DNA from: a virus
Reading direction: 5' to 3' (one strand)
Virus record (IMG/VR): IMGVR_UViG_3300047564_002155
Coordinates: 62,001-126,000 of that record
Length of the DNA: 64,000 nt
In this document: one piece after another, positions 26,301 through 34,557 of the stretch
Position numbering within the stretch: position 1 is the first letter of the stretch
How the letters are laid out: every line of letters begins with the position of its first letter
Notes under the pieces: generated by a model
Told to the model about the DNA's origin: nothing
The model's input: only the letters and a program-made list of their open reading frames with translations
The model's database searches: none
Position numbers and translations under genes: made by a program

Positions 26301-27918
26301 GGCTAAAGGTGCTCAAGGACCTGTTGGTGGACAAGGTGACCAAGGTCCTCAAGGACCACAAAGTGTAGCTACCGAAGGTGGTGATGGATATACTGGTGGA
26401 CCACAAGGTGCTGTTGGTCCAACGGGTGACCAAGGACCTAAAGGTGATGTGGGTCAAAAAGGTGATGATGGTCCTAAAGGGGCTCAAGGTCCTCAAGGAT
26501 TACAAGGTCCTAAAGGTCCTTCGGGAAATTTAGGAGCTCAAGGTCCTGTTGGTGTAAAGGGTGATACTGGTCAAAAAGGTGATGATGGTCCTAAAGGAGA
26601 CCAAGGACCAACTGGTGTTAAGGGAGACCAAGGACCTGCAGGAGAACAAGGACCTAAAGGACCTCAAGGAGCTCAAGGTAATCAGGGTAGACAAGGACCA
26701 ACCGGAGATGCTGCTCTAACAGGCGCTGCTGGTCCAATTGGACCCAAAGGTGACCAAGGTCAAAAAGGTGATGATGGTCCTAAAGGCGCTCAAGGTCCTC
26801 AAGGTAGAGTAGGCCCGCAAGGAGACCAAGGTGATGCTTTTGACGCTTTAACACCACAAGGACCTCAAGGAAATATAGGACCTGTTGGAGTTAAAGGTGA
26901 TGCTGGTCCTAAAGGCGCTCAAGGTCCTCAAGGACTTCAAGGTCAAAAAGGACCATCTGGAAACACGGGCGCTCAAGGACCTCAAGGACCACAAAGTGAT
27001 AAGGGTTCTACGATTGGACCTAAAGGGGACCAAGGATTTTCAGGCGATTATGAAGACACTGCGCCTAAAGGTGACCAAGGTCAAAAGGGTGACCAGGGTC
27101 AAAAGGGGGCTGATGGTCCAAAGGGTGCTCAAGGGGCTCAAGGATTTCAAGGTCCCAAAGGTGACCAAGGACCCACCAATTTAACAGGCCCACAAGGTGC
27201 TGTTGGTGTAAAAGGTGATGTTGGTGTAAAAGGTGATGATGGTCCTAAAGGCGCTCAAGGTCCTCAAGGTAGAGTAGGTCCGCAAGGTGACCAAGGTGAT
27301 GCTTTTGACGCTTTAACCCCACAAGGACCTCAAGGAAATGTAGGACCTGTTGGAGTTAAAGGTGATGCTGGTCCCAAAGGAGCTCAAGGTCCTCAAGGAT
27401 TACAAGGTCCAAAAGGACCGTCTGGAAACGCCGGTGCTCAAGGACCTCAAGGACCACAAAGTGATAAGGGTTCTACCATCGGTCCTAAAGGAGACCAAGG
27501 ATTTTCAGGCGATTATGAAGACACTGCACCCAAAGGCGATGTTGGACCTCAAGGTGACCAAGGTCAAAAGGGGGCTGATGGTCCTAAAGGAGCTCAAGGT
27601 GCCGCGGGAAATCAAGGACCACAAGGTGGCCAAGGAACATCCGCATTATCGGGCGCTGAAGGTGCTGTTGGACCACAAGGTGAACAAGGACCAACGGGAG
27701 ATTCTCCAACTGCTGAACAAAATGGACCACAAGGAGCACAAGGTATAGCTCCGGGTCCTAAAGGTGATTTTGGTCAAAAAGGTGAAAAGGGAAGTCAACT
27801 TGAAGGTGGTTACTTTGAGTGGAGTGATACTGATAATAAACTATACTTTAAAGAGTATGGTTGGACTGCCGGTGATAGATTATTTGTTGTAGAATTATAC
27901 AGGTCAGGTTCATTTTAA
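23335..27918 (+). CDS. Hint-domain collagen-like fibre protein 2
   Basis: A 1527-residue paralogue in architecture. Residues 1-159 look like a divergent Hint domain ([18 protein letters not shown] near the start; [13 protein letters not shown] at the end, Asn159 followed by Ala160). The N-terminal nucleophile Cys is missing. Residues 166-232 hold eight Cys in a short linker ([33 protein letters not shown]), unlike anything else here and likely disulfide-bonded. Residues from about 235 to 1480 are Gly-X-Y repeats with regular Gly-plus-four interruptions (GASPTG, GDAALTG, GDAAPKG). Lys is again in the Y position. The end ([18 protein letters not shown], then ELYRSGSF) is a short globular cap sharing SGSF with fibre 1. 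It lies 23 nt downstream of fibre 1, in the same operon. Confidence 0.85.
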   Translation: MSVKNGQLVRLYDGSETAIENLISGSSIVAGVALPGLGLGETDYKTWSSTDISSTTLQPANVVTRNTFINSAIEKIEFNDGNLVVSPMQEILVKGGDNVYLFKRAKDVVLNSDHLVKWNGSSLVDELITEAYTIDPEDASNLNIEDLDVYLVNGYVVHNAGTSYFTSDCLTSDNLGCGNWPNFDPGSYSNTCYYVSGAPGTDCAYTCATCEEIEFDANSDGEPCGSNNECDADTSQGPTGPTGPQGAVGPKGDNGPTGGTGPTGPQGAVGPIGPTGDTPDALTGPQGPVGPKGPSGNLGPQGPTGPTGPTGGQGGQGSQGAVGPVGDSPTGGQGNQGPVGPTGPTGPAGALGPVGPIGPTGDQGPTGPTGPTGASPTGPGGDQGPTGGTGPTGPGGDQGPTGPTGATGASPTGGGGDQGPVGPQGPKGPSGNLGAQGPVGPTGPTGPVGPTGDTGASPTGPGGDQGPTGPTGPTGPTGDRGPQGPMGPTGASPTGGGGDQGPTGAQGPVGGTPGPGAAGPIGPGGDQGSQGPQGPIGASPTGGGGDQGPQGGQGSQGPTGDIGVGGDQGPTGGQGNQGPQGLQGPKGPSGNLGPQGPIGPTGAGGPAGDNAPKGAQGDQGNTGPIGPTGDAGPKGAQGAQGNQGNQGPTGDAALTGPQGPIGGGGDQGPQGPAGAKGAQGPVGGQGDQGPQGPAGPKGAQGPIGGGGNQGPQGPAGGKGAQGPIGGQGDQGPMGPSGNLGAQGPMGPKGDQGPTGDAAPKGAQGDQGNTGPIGPTGDAGPKGAQGAQGNQGNQGPTGDAALTGPQGPVGVKGDQGPQGPAGGKGSQGPIGGQGDQGPQGPAGAKGAQGPTGAGGDQGPQGPAGGKGAQGPIGGQGDQGPKGPSGNLGPQGPTGVKGNQGPTGDAAAKGAQGDQGNTGPIGPTGDAGPKGAQGAQGNQGNQGPTGDAALTGAQGPMGPKGDQGPVGTPAETGAQGPVGVKGDQGPQGPAGAKGAQGPVGGQGDQGPQGPQSVATEGGDGYTGGPQGAVGPTGDQGPKGDVGQKGDDGPKGAQGPQGLQGPKGPSGNLGAQGPVGVKGDTGQKGDDGPKGDQGPTGVKGDQGPAGEQGPKGPQGAQGNQGRQGPTGDAALTGAAGPIGPKGDQGQKGDDGPKGAQGPQGRVGPQGDQGDAFDALTPQGPQGNIGPVGVKGDAGPKGAQGPQGLQGQKGPSGNTGAQGPQGPQSDKGSTIGPKGDQGFSGDYEDTAPKGDQGQKGDQGQKGADGPKGAQGAQGFQGPKGDQGPTNLTGPQGAVGVKGDVGVKGDDGPKGAQGPQGRVGPQGDQGDAFDALTPQGPQGNVGPVGVKGDAGPKGAQGPQGLQGPKGPSGNAGAQGPQGPQSDKGSTIGPKGDQGFSGDYEDTAPKGDVGPQGDQGQKGADGPKGAQGAAGNQGPQGGQGTSALSGAEGAVGPQGEQGPTGDSPTAEQNGPQGAQGIAPGPKGDFGQKGEKGSQLEGGYFEWSDTDNKLYFKEYGWTAGDRLFVVELYRSGSF
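25180..26340 (+). repeat. 441-nt higher-order repeat in collagen gene 2
   Basis: Three copies beginning near 25180, 25621 and 26062, spaced exactly 441 nt (147 codons). Each encodes [19 protein letters not shown] followed by [20 protein letters not shown]. The third copy is incomplete. Confidence 0.75.
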
Positions 27919-27932
27919 TACATTCAATTCCA

Positions 27933-27940
27933 TATTTATA
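27933..27940 (+). promoter_or_regulatory. Late-type TATTTATA element for the modification cassette
   Basis: 26 nt before the dioxygenase start at 27967, so the enzymes can be transcribed separately from the collagen genes. Confidence 0.5.
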
Positions 27941-27966
27941 ATAAAGTTTAAAAAATAAGTTTTGTT

Positions 27967-28572
27967 ATGGAAAAGAAATTTATATTCAATCAAGACCCAT
28001 CACGATTTTCAGCTGACCATACCAATTATTATTGGTTTCAAAATGGATTTACTGCTGAAGAATTGGCTACGATTGAACAAATGACTTCCAATTTACCATT
28101 TGAAGCCGCGGGCGTTGGTGAGTTGGATAAATCACGAGTAGAAAGCGAATATCGTAAATCATCAATTAAATGGTGTCCTCAAAACGAAGAGTGGGAATGG
28201 GTTTACGATAAGCTTGGAACTATGATTTCTGAAGCAAACAACAATATGTGGAAATTTGATTTGACTCATATGAGAGAACAAATCCAATATACTGAATACT
28301 ACGAAGGTGGTGGTCAGTATGACTGGCATATGGATTGTGGTATTGGTATTCAAGCCCAACGCAAAGTTTCGGTTACTGTTCAATTATCACAACCTGATGA
28401 ATACGAGGGTGGTGATTTACAATTTATGTTAGGTGCTGGTCAGATTTGGGCTCCACGAGTTCAAGGGGCTGCTGTTATTTTCCCATCATTTTTCTTACAC
28501 CGAGTTACGCCTGTAACCAAGGGGACTCGTAAGTCATTTGTTCTTTGGGTTGGTGGAGAACCATATAGATAA
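27967..28572 (+). CDS. 2-oxoglutarate/Fe(II) dioxygenase, prolyl-4-hydroxylase-like
   Basis: A 201-residue enzyme of the 2-oxoglutarate- and Fe(II)-dependent oxygenase superfamily, P4H-like branch. Iron ligands are visible as YDWHMD (His121, Asp123) and FFLHRVTPVTKGTR (His178), with the 2-oxoglutarate-binding Arg188 ten residues after the distal His. GGDLQF and FPSFFLHRVTPV are typical of P4H-like proteins. The family hydroxylates proline or lysine side chains and other substrates. Its position immediately after two collagen-like genes suggests the fibres as substrate, but Y-position Pro is rare in them, so Lys or another target is possible. It is spaced 3 nt from the glycosyltransferase gene that follows. 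Confidence 0.85.
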   Translation: MEKKFIFNQDPSRFSADHTNYYWFQNGFTAEELATIEQMTSNLPFEAAGVGELDKSRVESEYRKSSIKWCPQNEEWEWVYDKLGTMISEANNNMWKFDLTHMREQIQYTEYYEGGGQYDWHMDCGIGIQAQRKVSVTVQLSQPDEYEGGDLQFMLGAGQIWAPRVQGAAVIFPSFFLHRVTPVTKGTRKSFVLWVGGEPYR

Positions 28573-28575
28573 TCT

Positions 28576-29874
28576 ATGAGAAAAACTAAATTACCATCTG
28601 CATTAGTTTATGGGTGGGATAAGTTTGGTGAATTCTCCATCCCATCTACACTATCAGAACACGAAGGACTTGTAGAAGATGTAGTGATTTTCTCTTGCGA
28701 AGACCATTTTAATTTTTATGTTGATTTTTCAAAATATCAGCCAGATGTAATTATTACATTTGGTGATAAAAATCAATATGAATCTATTTTAGAAGCTTCT
28801 GATGAAAACCTTGTAAATACAAAGTGGACTCACATTGATGAAATTTTAAGTGATGAGGAGCTTGCAAATAAAGTAGATGAATTGTCTACCTATTGGAGTT
28901 GTGGTTCAAATCAAAATGTTTTTGGTTCTAAAGACCTACCATTCTTTTCAGCATTTACCGGAACTTACAAAACCGGTGATAGAATTTTCAGAACCTATAA
29001 TGGTCTAAAAAATCAAACTTATAAAAATTGGGAATGGGTTGTTATTGATGACTCGCCTGAAGATGATTTTGATACTTGGAATAAACTACAAGAAATCGCA
29101 TCCCGAGACCATAGAGTAAAAATTCATAGAATTACACCAAATACGGGCGGTAATGTTGGTGAGGTTAAACACCGAGCTGCTATGTTATGTAATGGTGATT
29201 GGTTATTGGAGTATGACCATGATGATGTGATTGCATCAACATACTTTGAAGAGTGTGTCAAAGCATCAAAGCAATATCCTGATGCTGGATTTATTTTTAC
29301 CGGATGTGCTGAACTTTACGAAGATGGTAAACACAAACAATATGGTCCAATTGACCCAACGGGTTATGGTAGATATGGTTTTAATAACTACACTTGGGCT
29401 TATTCGTGGCACGAATGGGTGGAAATTGATGGTAAAAAATATATTGGAGGATTTGCTCCAAGTATAAATCCAAAAACTATTAGATATAATATGGGTATGC
29501 CAAATCACGCACGAATGTGGCATAGAGATGTGTATCATAAAGTCAGAGGTCACAATAGATATATTTCCGTAGCAGATGATTTTGAACTGATTGTAAAAAC
29601 ATTCCTAACAACACGAATGTTAAAAATTGATAAAATCCTATATATGCAATGGAATAATTATTCAAGCACTGTTGATATGAACTTAACTGATATTAATAGA
29701 AGAGCACGAATAATTAGAAATTACTATGATAAAGCTATTCACGAGCGAATCCTTGAACTTGGAAAAGAAGATTGGGATTGGGATGAAGAAACTCAAAAAT
29801 GCCATCACGCTTGGTGGATAGATAGAAGTAGATATTTTGAAAAAGAACAAGTTTTAAATTACACGATAAAATAA
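28576..29874 (+). CDS. GT2-like glycosyltransferase
   Basis: A 432-residue protein. Residues 1-115 are an unrecognised N-terminal region. From about 120 a GT-A fold begins: FSAFTGTYKTGDRIF, QTYKNWEWVVIDDSPEDD (Asp158/Asp159 for the nucleotide), then LLEYDHDDVI with the metal-binding acidic motif at Asp214-Asp217. VADDFELIVK downstream fits the acceptor-side acidic motif. The family transfers a sugar from a nucleotide sugar. It is cytoplasmic, with no membrane segment. It lies between two dioxygenases in one operon, so glycosylation of hydroxylated collagen fibres is the natural inference. The sugar cannot be read from the sequence. Confidence 0.8.
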   Translation: MRKTKLPSALVYGWDKFGEFSIPSTLSEHEGLVEDVVIFSCEDHFNFYVDFSKYQPDVIITFGDKNQYESILEASDENLVNTKWTHIDEILSDEELANKVDELSTYWSCGSNQNVFGSKDLPFFSAFTGTYKTGDRIFRTYNGLKNQTYKNWEWVVIDDSPEDDFDTWNKLQEIASRDHRVKIHRITPNTGGNVGEVKHRAAMLCNGDWLLEYDHDDVIASTYFEECVKASKQYPDAGFIFTGCAELYEDGKHKQYGPIDPTGYGRYGFNNYTWAYSWHEWVEIDGKKYIGGFAPSINPKTIRYNMGMPNHARMWHRDVYHKVRGHNRYISVADDFELIVKTFLTTRMLKIDKILYMQWNNYSSTVDMNLTDINRRARIIRNYYDKAIHERILELGKEDWDWDEETQKCHHAWWIDRSRYFEKEQVLNYTIK

Positions 29875-29882
29875 GGAACAAT

Positions 29883-31595
29883 ATGAAAGTTTTGTTTGTA
29901 GTTGGATATCAGAAAACCCCATTTAATCCTTTTGTTTGGATTAAAGAAGGAATTGGTGGTTCTGAATACGCTGTTATAAAATTAGCTCATCAAATGTCAA
30001 AGCAGGGTGATGAGGTTGTTGTCACAGGTCAAGTTGTTCCGTGTGAAGTTGAGGGTATTAAGTATATACCATATGAATCCCTTGGAACAAATCAACATTA
30101 TGATGTTGTAATTGCTACAAATTATATTCACTATATTAATGAACTTGACTCACGAGAAATAACTTTTGACAAATCTTATTTTTGGATTCATAATAATGAA
30201 TATTACGCATATTGGAATGGTCAAATATTAGAGGATTTTGGAAAAGAACATTTACAAAATTCAAGGATGACTAATGTGATTGCAGTATCGGATTACTCCG
30301 CAAAAATACTTGAAGAAAAGTATACTGAAATGGTGGGAAAGGTCAGAGTTATTCCAAACGCTATTGACCCAACTGACTGGAATGGTATCCGATTTGATAA
30401 CAAACGAAAAAACAAATTTGTATATACATCCGCTGCTGATAGAGGTTTAAAAAACCTACTTGAAATCTGGCCGCAGATTCGTGACGCCAGACCCGAAGCG
30501 ACTCTTTGGGTAGCAAGTCCACCATACGCATTAGATTGGTATGAAGACTATAAGGGATTCTATGATGGTGTTCATTTTGTGGATAATCTACCACCAAGAG
30601 AATTATATGAGTTGATTGCTTCATCGGAGTATTGGGTATATCCATCACAATACGATGAAACCTATTGTATTACAGCATTGGAAATGATGATGGGTGAGGT
30701 TTCAATCATAACAACCGATACCGGAAATTTAGCAAGTATCATTCCAGCGCGAGGTGCTGTGGTATCTTCTGAAAGTGATGTTGAAACTTTAAAAAAACAA
30801 ATTTTAGAAAAACTTGAATTTGTAGAATCGGATGCTGCTTTTAGAAAGTTTTCAAAAGAAAATGCTAAATCTTTTGTTCTAAAACAAACTTGGGAAAATG
30901 TAGAAAAAATTTGGAGAAATCTTATGAACGAAACACAACCCAACCGACAAGAACAAACTGATATGTTAGCTTTACATCCTGAATTATATTCTTACAAATA
31001 TGACAAAATTGGATGGTTGGAACGATTTGTAACCTATGATGCGAGAATTAGAGAATGGGATTTGATTTCAGATGAACAATTTGATGGATGTTTTACATTT
31101 CCATTATTTACTGAAGAATTTTGTAAGATGATTCGTGAAGAGGCAGAACATTCAAAAAAATGGACTTACAAAAGACACGAATATTATCCAACCACGGATA
31201 TGCTATTATCTGAATTGGGATTGAATGAAATTTACTATGAAGTTCTCCAAACCTATGTAATGCAATTTATGATTCACAAATTTGGTTTAGAAGGTAGGGG
31301 ATGGGATTCTTTAAATTCTGAAAACTTTTTAGCAAGATACACACCAGACACTCAAGGTCATCTTTCAATACACCACGACTCTTCTGATTTAACTTGTTTA
31401 GTCCAACTATCAGACCTTGATGAATATGAAGGTGGTGGAACTTGGTTTTGGAGACAAAAAAAATTAATAAAAGGTGGAATCGGATATTGTACGGTACATC
31501 CTGGAAATATAACTCACAAGCACGGAGCAAGACCTGTAAGTAAGGGAAGTCGTTATATTATTGTATCGTTTATGAAAAATTTGGAAAGATATTAA
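29883..31595 (+). CDS. Glycosyltransferase-lysyl hydroxylase fusion protein
   Basis: A 570-residue bifunctional protein. Residues 1 to about 345 form a GT4-like, GT-B fold transferase: MKVLFVVGYQ, GIGGSEYAVIKLAHQM, VIAVSDYSAKI, RVIPNAIDP, and the EX7E motif ETYCITALE (Glu259/Glu267). Residues about 390-570 form a 2-oxoglutarate/Fe(II) domain: HLSIHHDSSDLT (His497, Asp499), EYEGGGTWFWR, VHPGNITHKHGARPVSKGSR (His547, Arg557), then YIIVSF. This domain closely resembles the C-terminal domain of animal procollagen lysyl hydroxylases, with nearly the same spacing between ligands. Animal PLOD and mimivirus L230 also join glycosyltransferase and lysyl hydroxylase activities. A collagen-Lys hydroxylase plus hydroxylysine glycosyltransferase is the likely role. 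Confidence 0.85.
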   Translation: MKVLFVVGYQKTPFNPFVWIKEGIGGSEYAVIKLAHQMSKQGDEVVVTGQVVPCEVEGIKYIPYESLGTNQHYDVVIATNYIHYINELDSREITFDKSYFWIHNNEYYAYWNGQILEDFGKEHLQNSRMTNVIAVSDYSAKILEEKYTEMVGKVRVIPNAIDPTDWNGIRFDNKRKNKFVYTSAADRGLKNLLEIWPQIRDARPEATLWVASPPYALDWYEDYKGFYDGVHFVDNLPPRELYELIASSEYWVYPSQYDETYCITALEMMMGEVSIITTDTGNLASIIPARGAVVSSESDVETLKKQILEKLEFVESDAAFRKFSKENAKSFVLKQTWENVEKIWRNLMNETQPNRQEQTDMLALHPELYSYKYDKIGWLERFVTYDARIREWDLISDEQFDGCFTFPLFTEEFCKMIREEAEHSKKWTYKRHEYYPTTDMLLSELGLNEIYYEVLQTYVMQFMIHKFGLEGRGWDSLNSENFLARYTPDTQGHLSIHHDSSDLTCLVQLSDLDEYEGGGTWFWRQKKLIKGGIGYCTVHPGNITHKHGARPVSKGSRYIIVSFMKNLERY

Positions 31596-31601
31596 CCATA
31601 C

Positions 31602-31609
31602 TATTTATA
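31602..31609 (+). promoter_or_regulatory. Late-type TATTTATA element for the neck genes
   Basis: 25 nt before the start at 31635, followed by an AAGGAGAG ribosome-binding site. Confidence 0.5.
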
Positions 31610-31634
31610 TATTGAGGTATAAAAAGGAGAGTTA

Positions 31635-32831
31635 ATGGCAATTCAAATTCCAATATGGCCAGGTAGTAGTTCATTTTCTTCAATATCTGCGTCTTTTTAC
31701 ACAGATTCATCCACAACTAAACCAACACCATTTGGTTTTTTTGATAGTGATTCTACGTTTAAGTCAGATGCTGATAATGTAGCCAATTGGTGCGCAAACC
31801 GATTGGGTTATCCCATTGTTGATATTGAATTACAAGATATAAACTTTTTTGCTTGTTTTGAAGAAGCCGCTAACGAATATTCTTCACAAATCAATCAGTA
31901 TAGAGCAAAAGAAAATCTTTTGTCTCTTCAAGGTTCAAGTTTAAACAACACACTTGCTAGTAAGCAACTAAATAGTAATATGCAGGGTGTAGTAAATCTT
32001 GCGAAAGATTACGGAACCGAAGCAAAAAGTGGTGGTAGATTAACACACTATACCGGTTCATTCACTATGGTAGAGGGTCAACAAATCTACAATCTAAATG
32101 ATAGTAGTGTTGTATCACTTGAATCAGGTTCAGTTACAAATGGACTTACCATTCGTAAAGTATTCCACGAAGCACCGCCTGCGATTGTAAGATACTTTGA
32201 CCCATTCGTTGGAACAGGTATGGGTTCTCAACAAATGATGGATACTTTTGGGTGGGGTAACTATTCACCGGGTGTATCATTTTTAATGCAACCAATGTAT
32301 GATGACTTACTTCGTTTACAAGCAATTGAGTTTAACGACCAAATTCGTAAATCTCAATATTCATTTCAATTAGTTAATAATCGTATTAAAATATTCCCAC
32401 TTCCGGTTTCAGGTGATGGTGGTGTAAAAATATACTTTGAATATACATTAGATACTGAAGCAAATAATCCAATTATAGCATCAAATGTGGTTAGTGATTT
32501 TTCTAATGCTCCGTTTGAAAGATTAACATATACTTCAATCAATTCAGCTGGTAGACAATGGATTACCAAGTATACTCTTGCATTAGCTAAAGAAGTTCTT
32601 GGTGCGGTAAGAGCAAAGTTCTCCGCTATTCCAATTCCGGGAGCAGACATCACATTGGATGGTGGTGACCTTCGTAACGAAGCTGCTGCAGAAAAAGAAG
32701 CACTCCTAACTCAATTAAAAGAAATGTTAGAAGCTACATCTAAAAAAGCATTGATGGAAGCCAAACGAGATGAGGCTGAATTCCTTGAGTCTACACTTGC
32801 AAGAATTCCAAGACCAATTTATATAGGATAA
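31635..32831 (+). CDS. 13: Neck protein, T4 gp13-like
   Basis: A 398-residue protein, first of three neck genes in T4 order 13-14-15. Visible features are NWCANRLGYPIVDIELQD followed by INFFACFEEAANEYSSQI near residues 55-90, a pattern I associate with gp13-like neck proteins of marine T4-like phages, and a helical C-terminus rich in Glu/Lys/Ala. gp13 and gp14 close the head after DNA packaging and provide the tail attachment site. T4 gp13 is shorter (309 aa). The assignment leans on gene order. Confidence 0.6.
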   Translation: MAIQIPIWPGSSSFSSISASFYTDSSTTKPTPFGFFDSDSTFKSDADNVANWCANRLGYPIVDIELQDINFFACFEEAANEYSSQINQYRAKENLLSLQGSSLNNTLASKQLNSNMQGVVNLAKDYGTEAKSGGRLTHYTGSFTMVEGQQIYNLNDSSVVSLESGSVTNGLTIRKVFHEAPPAIVRYFDPFVGTGMGSQQMMDTFGWGNYSPGVSFLMQPMYDDLLRLQAIEFNDQIRKSQYSFQLVNNRIKIFPLPVSGDGGVKIYFEYTLDTEANNPIIASNVVSDFSNAPFERLTYTSINSAGRQWITKYTLALAKEVLGAVRAKFSAIPIPGADITLDGGDLRNEAAAEKEALLTQLKEMLEATSKKALMEAKRDEAEFLESTLARIPRPIYIG

Positions 32832-32835
32832 TCCA

Positions 32836-33366
32836 ATGGCGTTATTTGGTGGTCAGAGAGATATGTCTTTGTTTAGAACATTAAACAAGGAACTTATCAA
32901 TGATATTATTGATACTGAAGTTTATTTTTTTAAATTCGCTATAAGTGAAACAAAAAACAATTTATACGGAGAAAGTAAAAATAAACAATATTACAATCCT
33001 GTAAAAATTCCGTGTCTAATAGAGTACAATACCCTTGAACAAATTTCAGATGAGTTTGGTCAGTATTATTCAAGAAATGTTGAATTTAGATTTCTTCGTG
33101 ATACTTTAAAAGATGACAAAGATATACATCCGGATGTGGGTGATATTGTTGAATGGAATCACGAATATTTCCAAATTGATTCGGTAGCAGAATCTCAATT
33201 ATTTGCAGGTAAGAATCCAGATACTTGGGATGGTGGTGAAAGTCAAGGTTATTCAATATCATTTATATGTGCTGCACATATGACACGACAATCTACTATT
33301 AATTTAGTTGATAACCGATTTGGTAATTCTAATAACACAACTAATACAATACCGGTGGGAATTTAA
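32836..33366 (+). CDS. 14: Neck protein, T4 gp14-like
   Basis: A 176-residue protein. NNLYGESKNKQYYNPVKIPC near residues 45-65 is the recognisable gp14-type signature, and VGDIVEWNHEYFQIDSV is another conserved part. It acts with gp13 at the head-tail neck. T4 gp14 is longer (256 aa), so this is a compact version. Its stop overlaps the next start (TAATG), and it lies 4 nt after the gp13-like gene. Confidence 0.65.
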   Translation: MALFGGQRDMSLFRTLNKELINDIIDTEVYFFKFAISETKNNLYGESKNKQYYNPVKIPCLIEYNTLEQISDEFGQYYSRNVEFRFLRDTLKDDKDIHPDVGDIVEWNHEYFQIDSVAESQLFAGKNPDTWDGGESQGYSISFICAAHMTRQSTINLVDNRFGNSNNTTNTIPVGI

Positions 33367-34169
33367 TGGCAAATCGTTATAGAGTAGTTGACCCTAATAA
33401 GCCGGACTTGAGACAAACACAAAGTTCTACTCAAGATGACCCTGTATTAAACAAAGCGAACCAGGTTCGTAGAGATACTGATAATGTTAAAAACATTTCA
33501 ATTGGATTATACGATATTGACCTTGCGTTTAAAGATTTTTTGGAAAGAGATGTAAAGCCAATGGTCAATGAAAATGGCCAGTTAGTTCAAGTTCCGGTGA
33601 TGTATGCAAATCCAGAGAAGTGGAAATCTGCCCAACAAGACCTTTTTATGAGGGATGATAATGGAATGATTTTAACACCTGTGATTGTATTTAAAAGAAA
33701 TTCTATGTCTCCAAATACGGATATGGCAAAACTAAAAGTTATAAATGCTGAAGATGCTAATCAGATGTTTGAAAGAACATATACAAGGGACAATAGATAC
33801 GACCAATTTTCAATATTGACAGGTCAAAAACCTTCTAAAGAATACTATGCTGTTGAAAAGCCGGATTATGTAAACGTGGAATATTCTACCATTGTTTGGT
33901 GTGATTACCAAGAGCAAGTAAATAAAATTGTAGAACAAATTGTATTTTTCCAAGGTCGTTCTTTTGGTGATAGATATAAATTTGTAGTAAAGTCAGATTC
34001 TTATCAATTTGAAACTATTGCAGATTTAGGTCAAGATAGAATAACCAAAGCCGAAATTACTCTACAAGTAAAAGCATACCTATTGCCAGAATTCGCTGGA
34101 ATTAAAAACAATACCAGAAAAACATTTTCAGTTGGTAAAATTATATGGAATGAAAGTTACGACCTGTAA
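33366..34169 (+). CDS. 15: Tail terminator/sheath-stabilising protein, T4 gp15-like
   Basis: A 267-residue protein, close to the 272 residues of T4 gp15, which caps the tail and joins it to the neck. The order 13-14-15-sheath-tube supports this. Readable parts are SIGLYDIDLAFKDFLERDV, PVMYANPEKWKSAQQDLFMR and ILTPVIVFKRNSM, a combination I associate with gp15-like proteins of marine phages. No catalytic motif. Start codon overlaps the previous stop. Confidence 0.6.
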   Translation: MANRYRVVDPNKPDLRQTQSSTQDDPVLNKANQVRRDTDNVKNISIGLYDIDLAFKDFLERDVKPMVNENGQLVQVPVMYANPEKWKSAQQDLFMRDDNGMILTPVIVFKRNSMSPNTDMAKLKVINAEDANQMFERTYTRDNRYDQFSILTGQKPSKEYYAVEKPDYVNVEYSTIVWCDYQEQVNKIVEQIVFFQGRSFGDRYKFVVKSDSYQFETIADLGQDRITKAEITLQVKAYLLPEFAGIKNNTRKTFSVGKIIWNESYDL

Positions 34170-34174
34170 TTCTA

Positions 34175-34182
34175 TATTTATA
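34175..34182 (+). promoter_or_regulatory. Late-type TATTTATA element
   Basis: 21 nt before the start at 34204. Confidence 0.45.
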
Positions 34183-34203
34183 CTATATTAAAGAGATTTT
34201 ATT

Positions 34204-34482
34204 ATGGAAAAAACAGTTATATCACTTACCGAAGAAGAAGTAACAAAGATAAATGTGTTACAATCGGGTATCTTACAATCACTTGCTAGATTAGGCGAAA
34301 TTGAAATAGAGAAGCTTGAACTTGAGAGTGTTTATAAGTCTTTGAACGAAGAAACCGACCAACTCATAAGTCGTTACAACACTTTAAAAGAAAATGAAGG
34401 AAAACTCGCACAAGAATTAAAACAAAAGTATGGCGAGGGTGGGGTAGATTTAGAAAACAATACTTTCGTTCCTAAACAATAA
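34204..34482 (+). CDS. Small coiled-coil protein
   Basis: A 92-residue, Glu/Lys/Leu-rich protein with heptad-like spacing throughout residues 5-75 (LQSLARLGEIEIEKLELES, then LISRYNTLKENEGKLAQEL). It lies between the gp15-like and sheath genes and has its own upstream late-type element. A minor structural or assembly factor is possible; function unknown. Confidence 0.65.
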   Translation: MEKTVISLTEEEVTKINVLQSGILQSLARLGEIEIEKLELESVYKSLNEETDQLISRYNTLKENEGKLAQELKQKYGEGGVDLENNTFVPKQ

Positions 34483-34497
34483 TTATTGTGTTTCCCT

Positions 34498-34529
34498 AAT
34501 TTTCTTGGTATTTATTAGTAAGGAAAATT
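34498..34529 (+). other. Hairpin with a TATTTATT element in the loop
   Basis: AATTTTCTT pairs with AAGGAAAATT (one bulged G) around a 13-base loop carrying TATTTATT at 34509-34516, the same arrangement as at 9029-9055. Confidence 0.4.
34509..34516 (+). promoter_or_regulatory. Late-type TATTTATT element for the sheath gene
   Basis: 41 nt before the start at 34558; AGGAG precedes the ATG. Confidence 0.45.
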
Positions 34530-34557
34530 CCAAAAATAGAACATTAGGAGAAAAATA

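Noticed and set aside
27967-28572. Classical collagen prolyl-4-hydroxylation (X-Pro-Gly) as the main role of this enzyme
   Set aside because: Pro in the phage collagens is almost always in the X position and Y is Lys, Gln or Thr, so the classical target is nearly absent. Lys or another residue is a better candidate, though this cannot be settled here.
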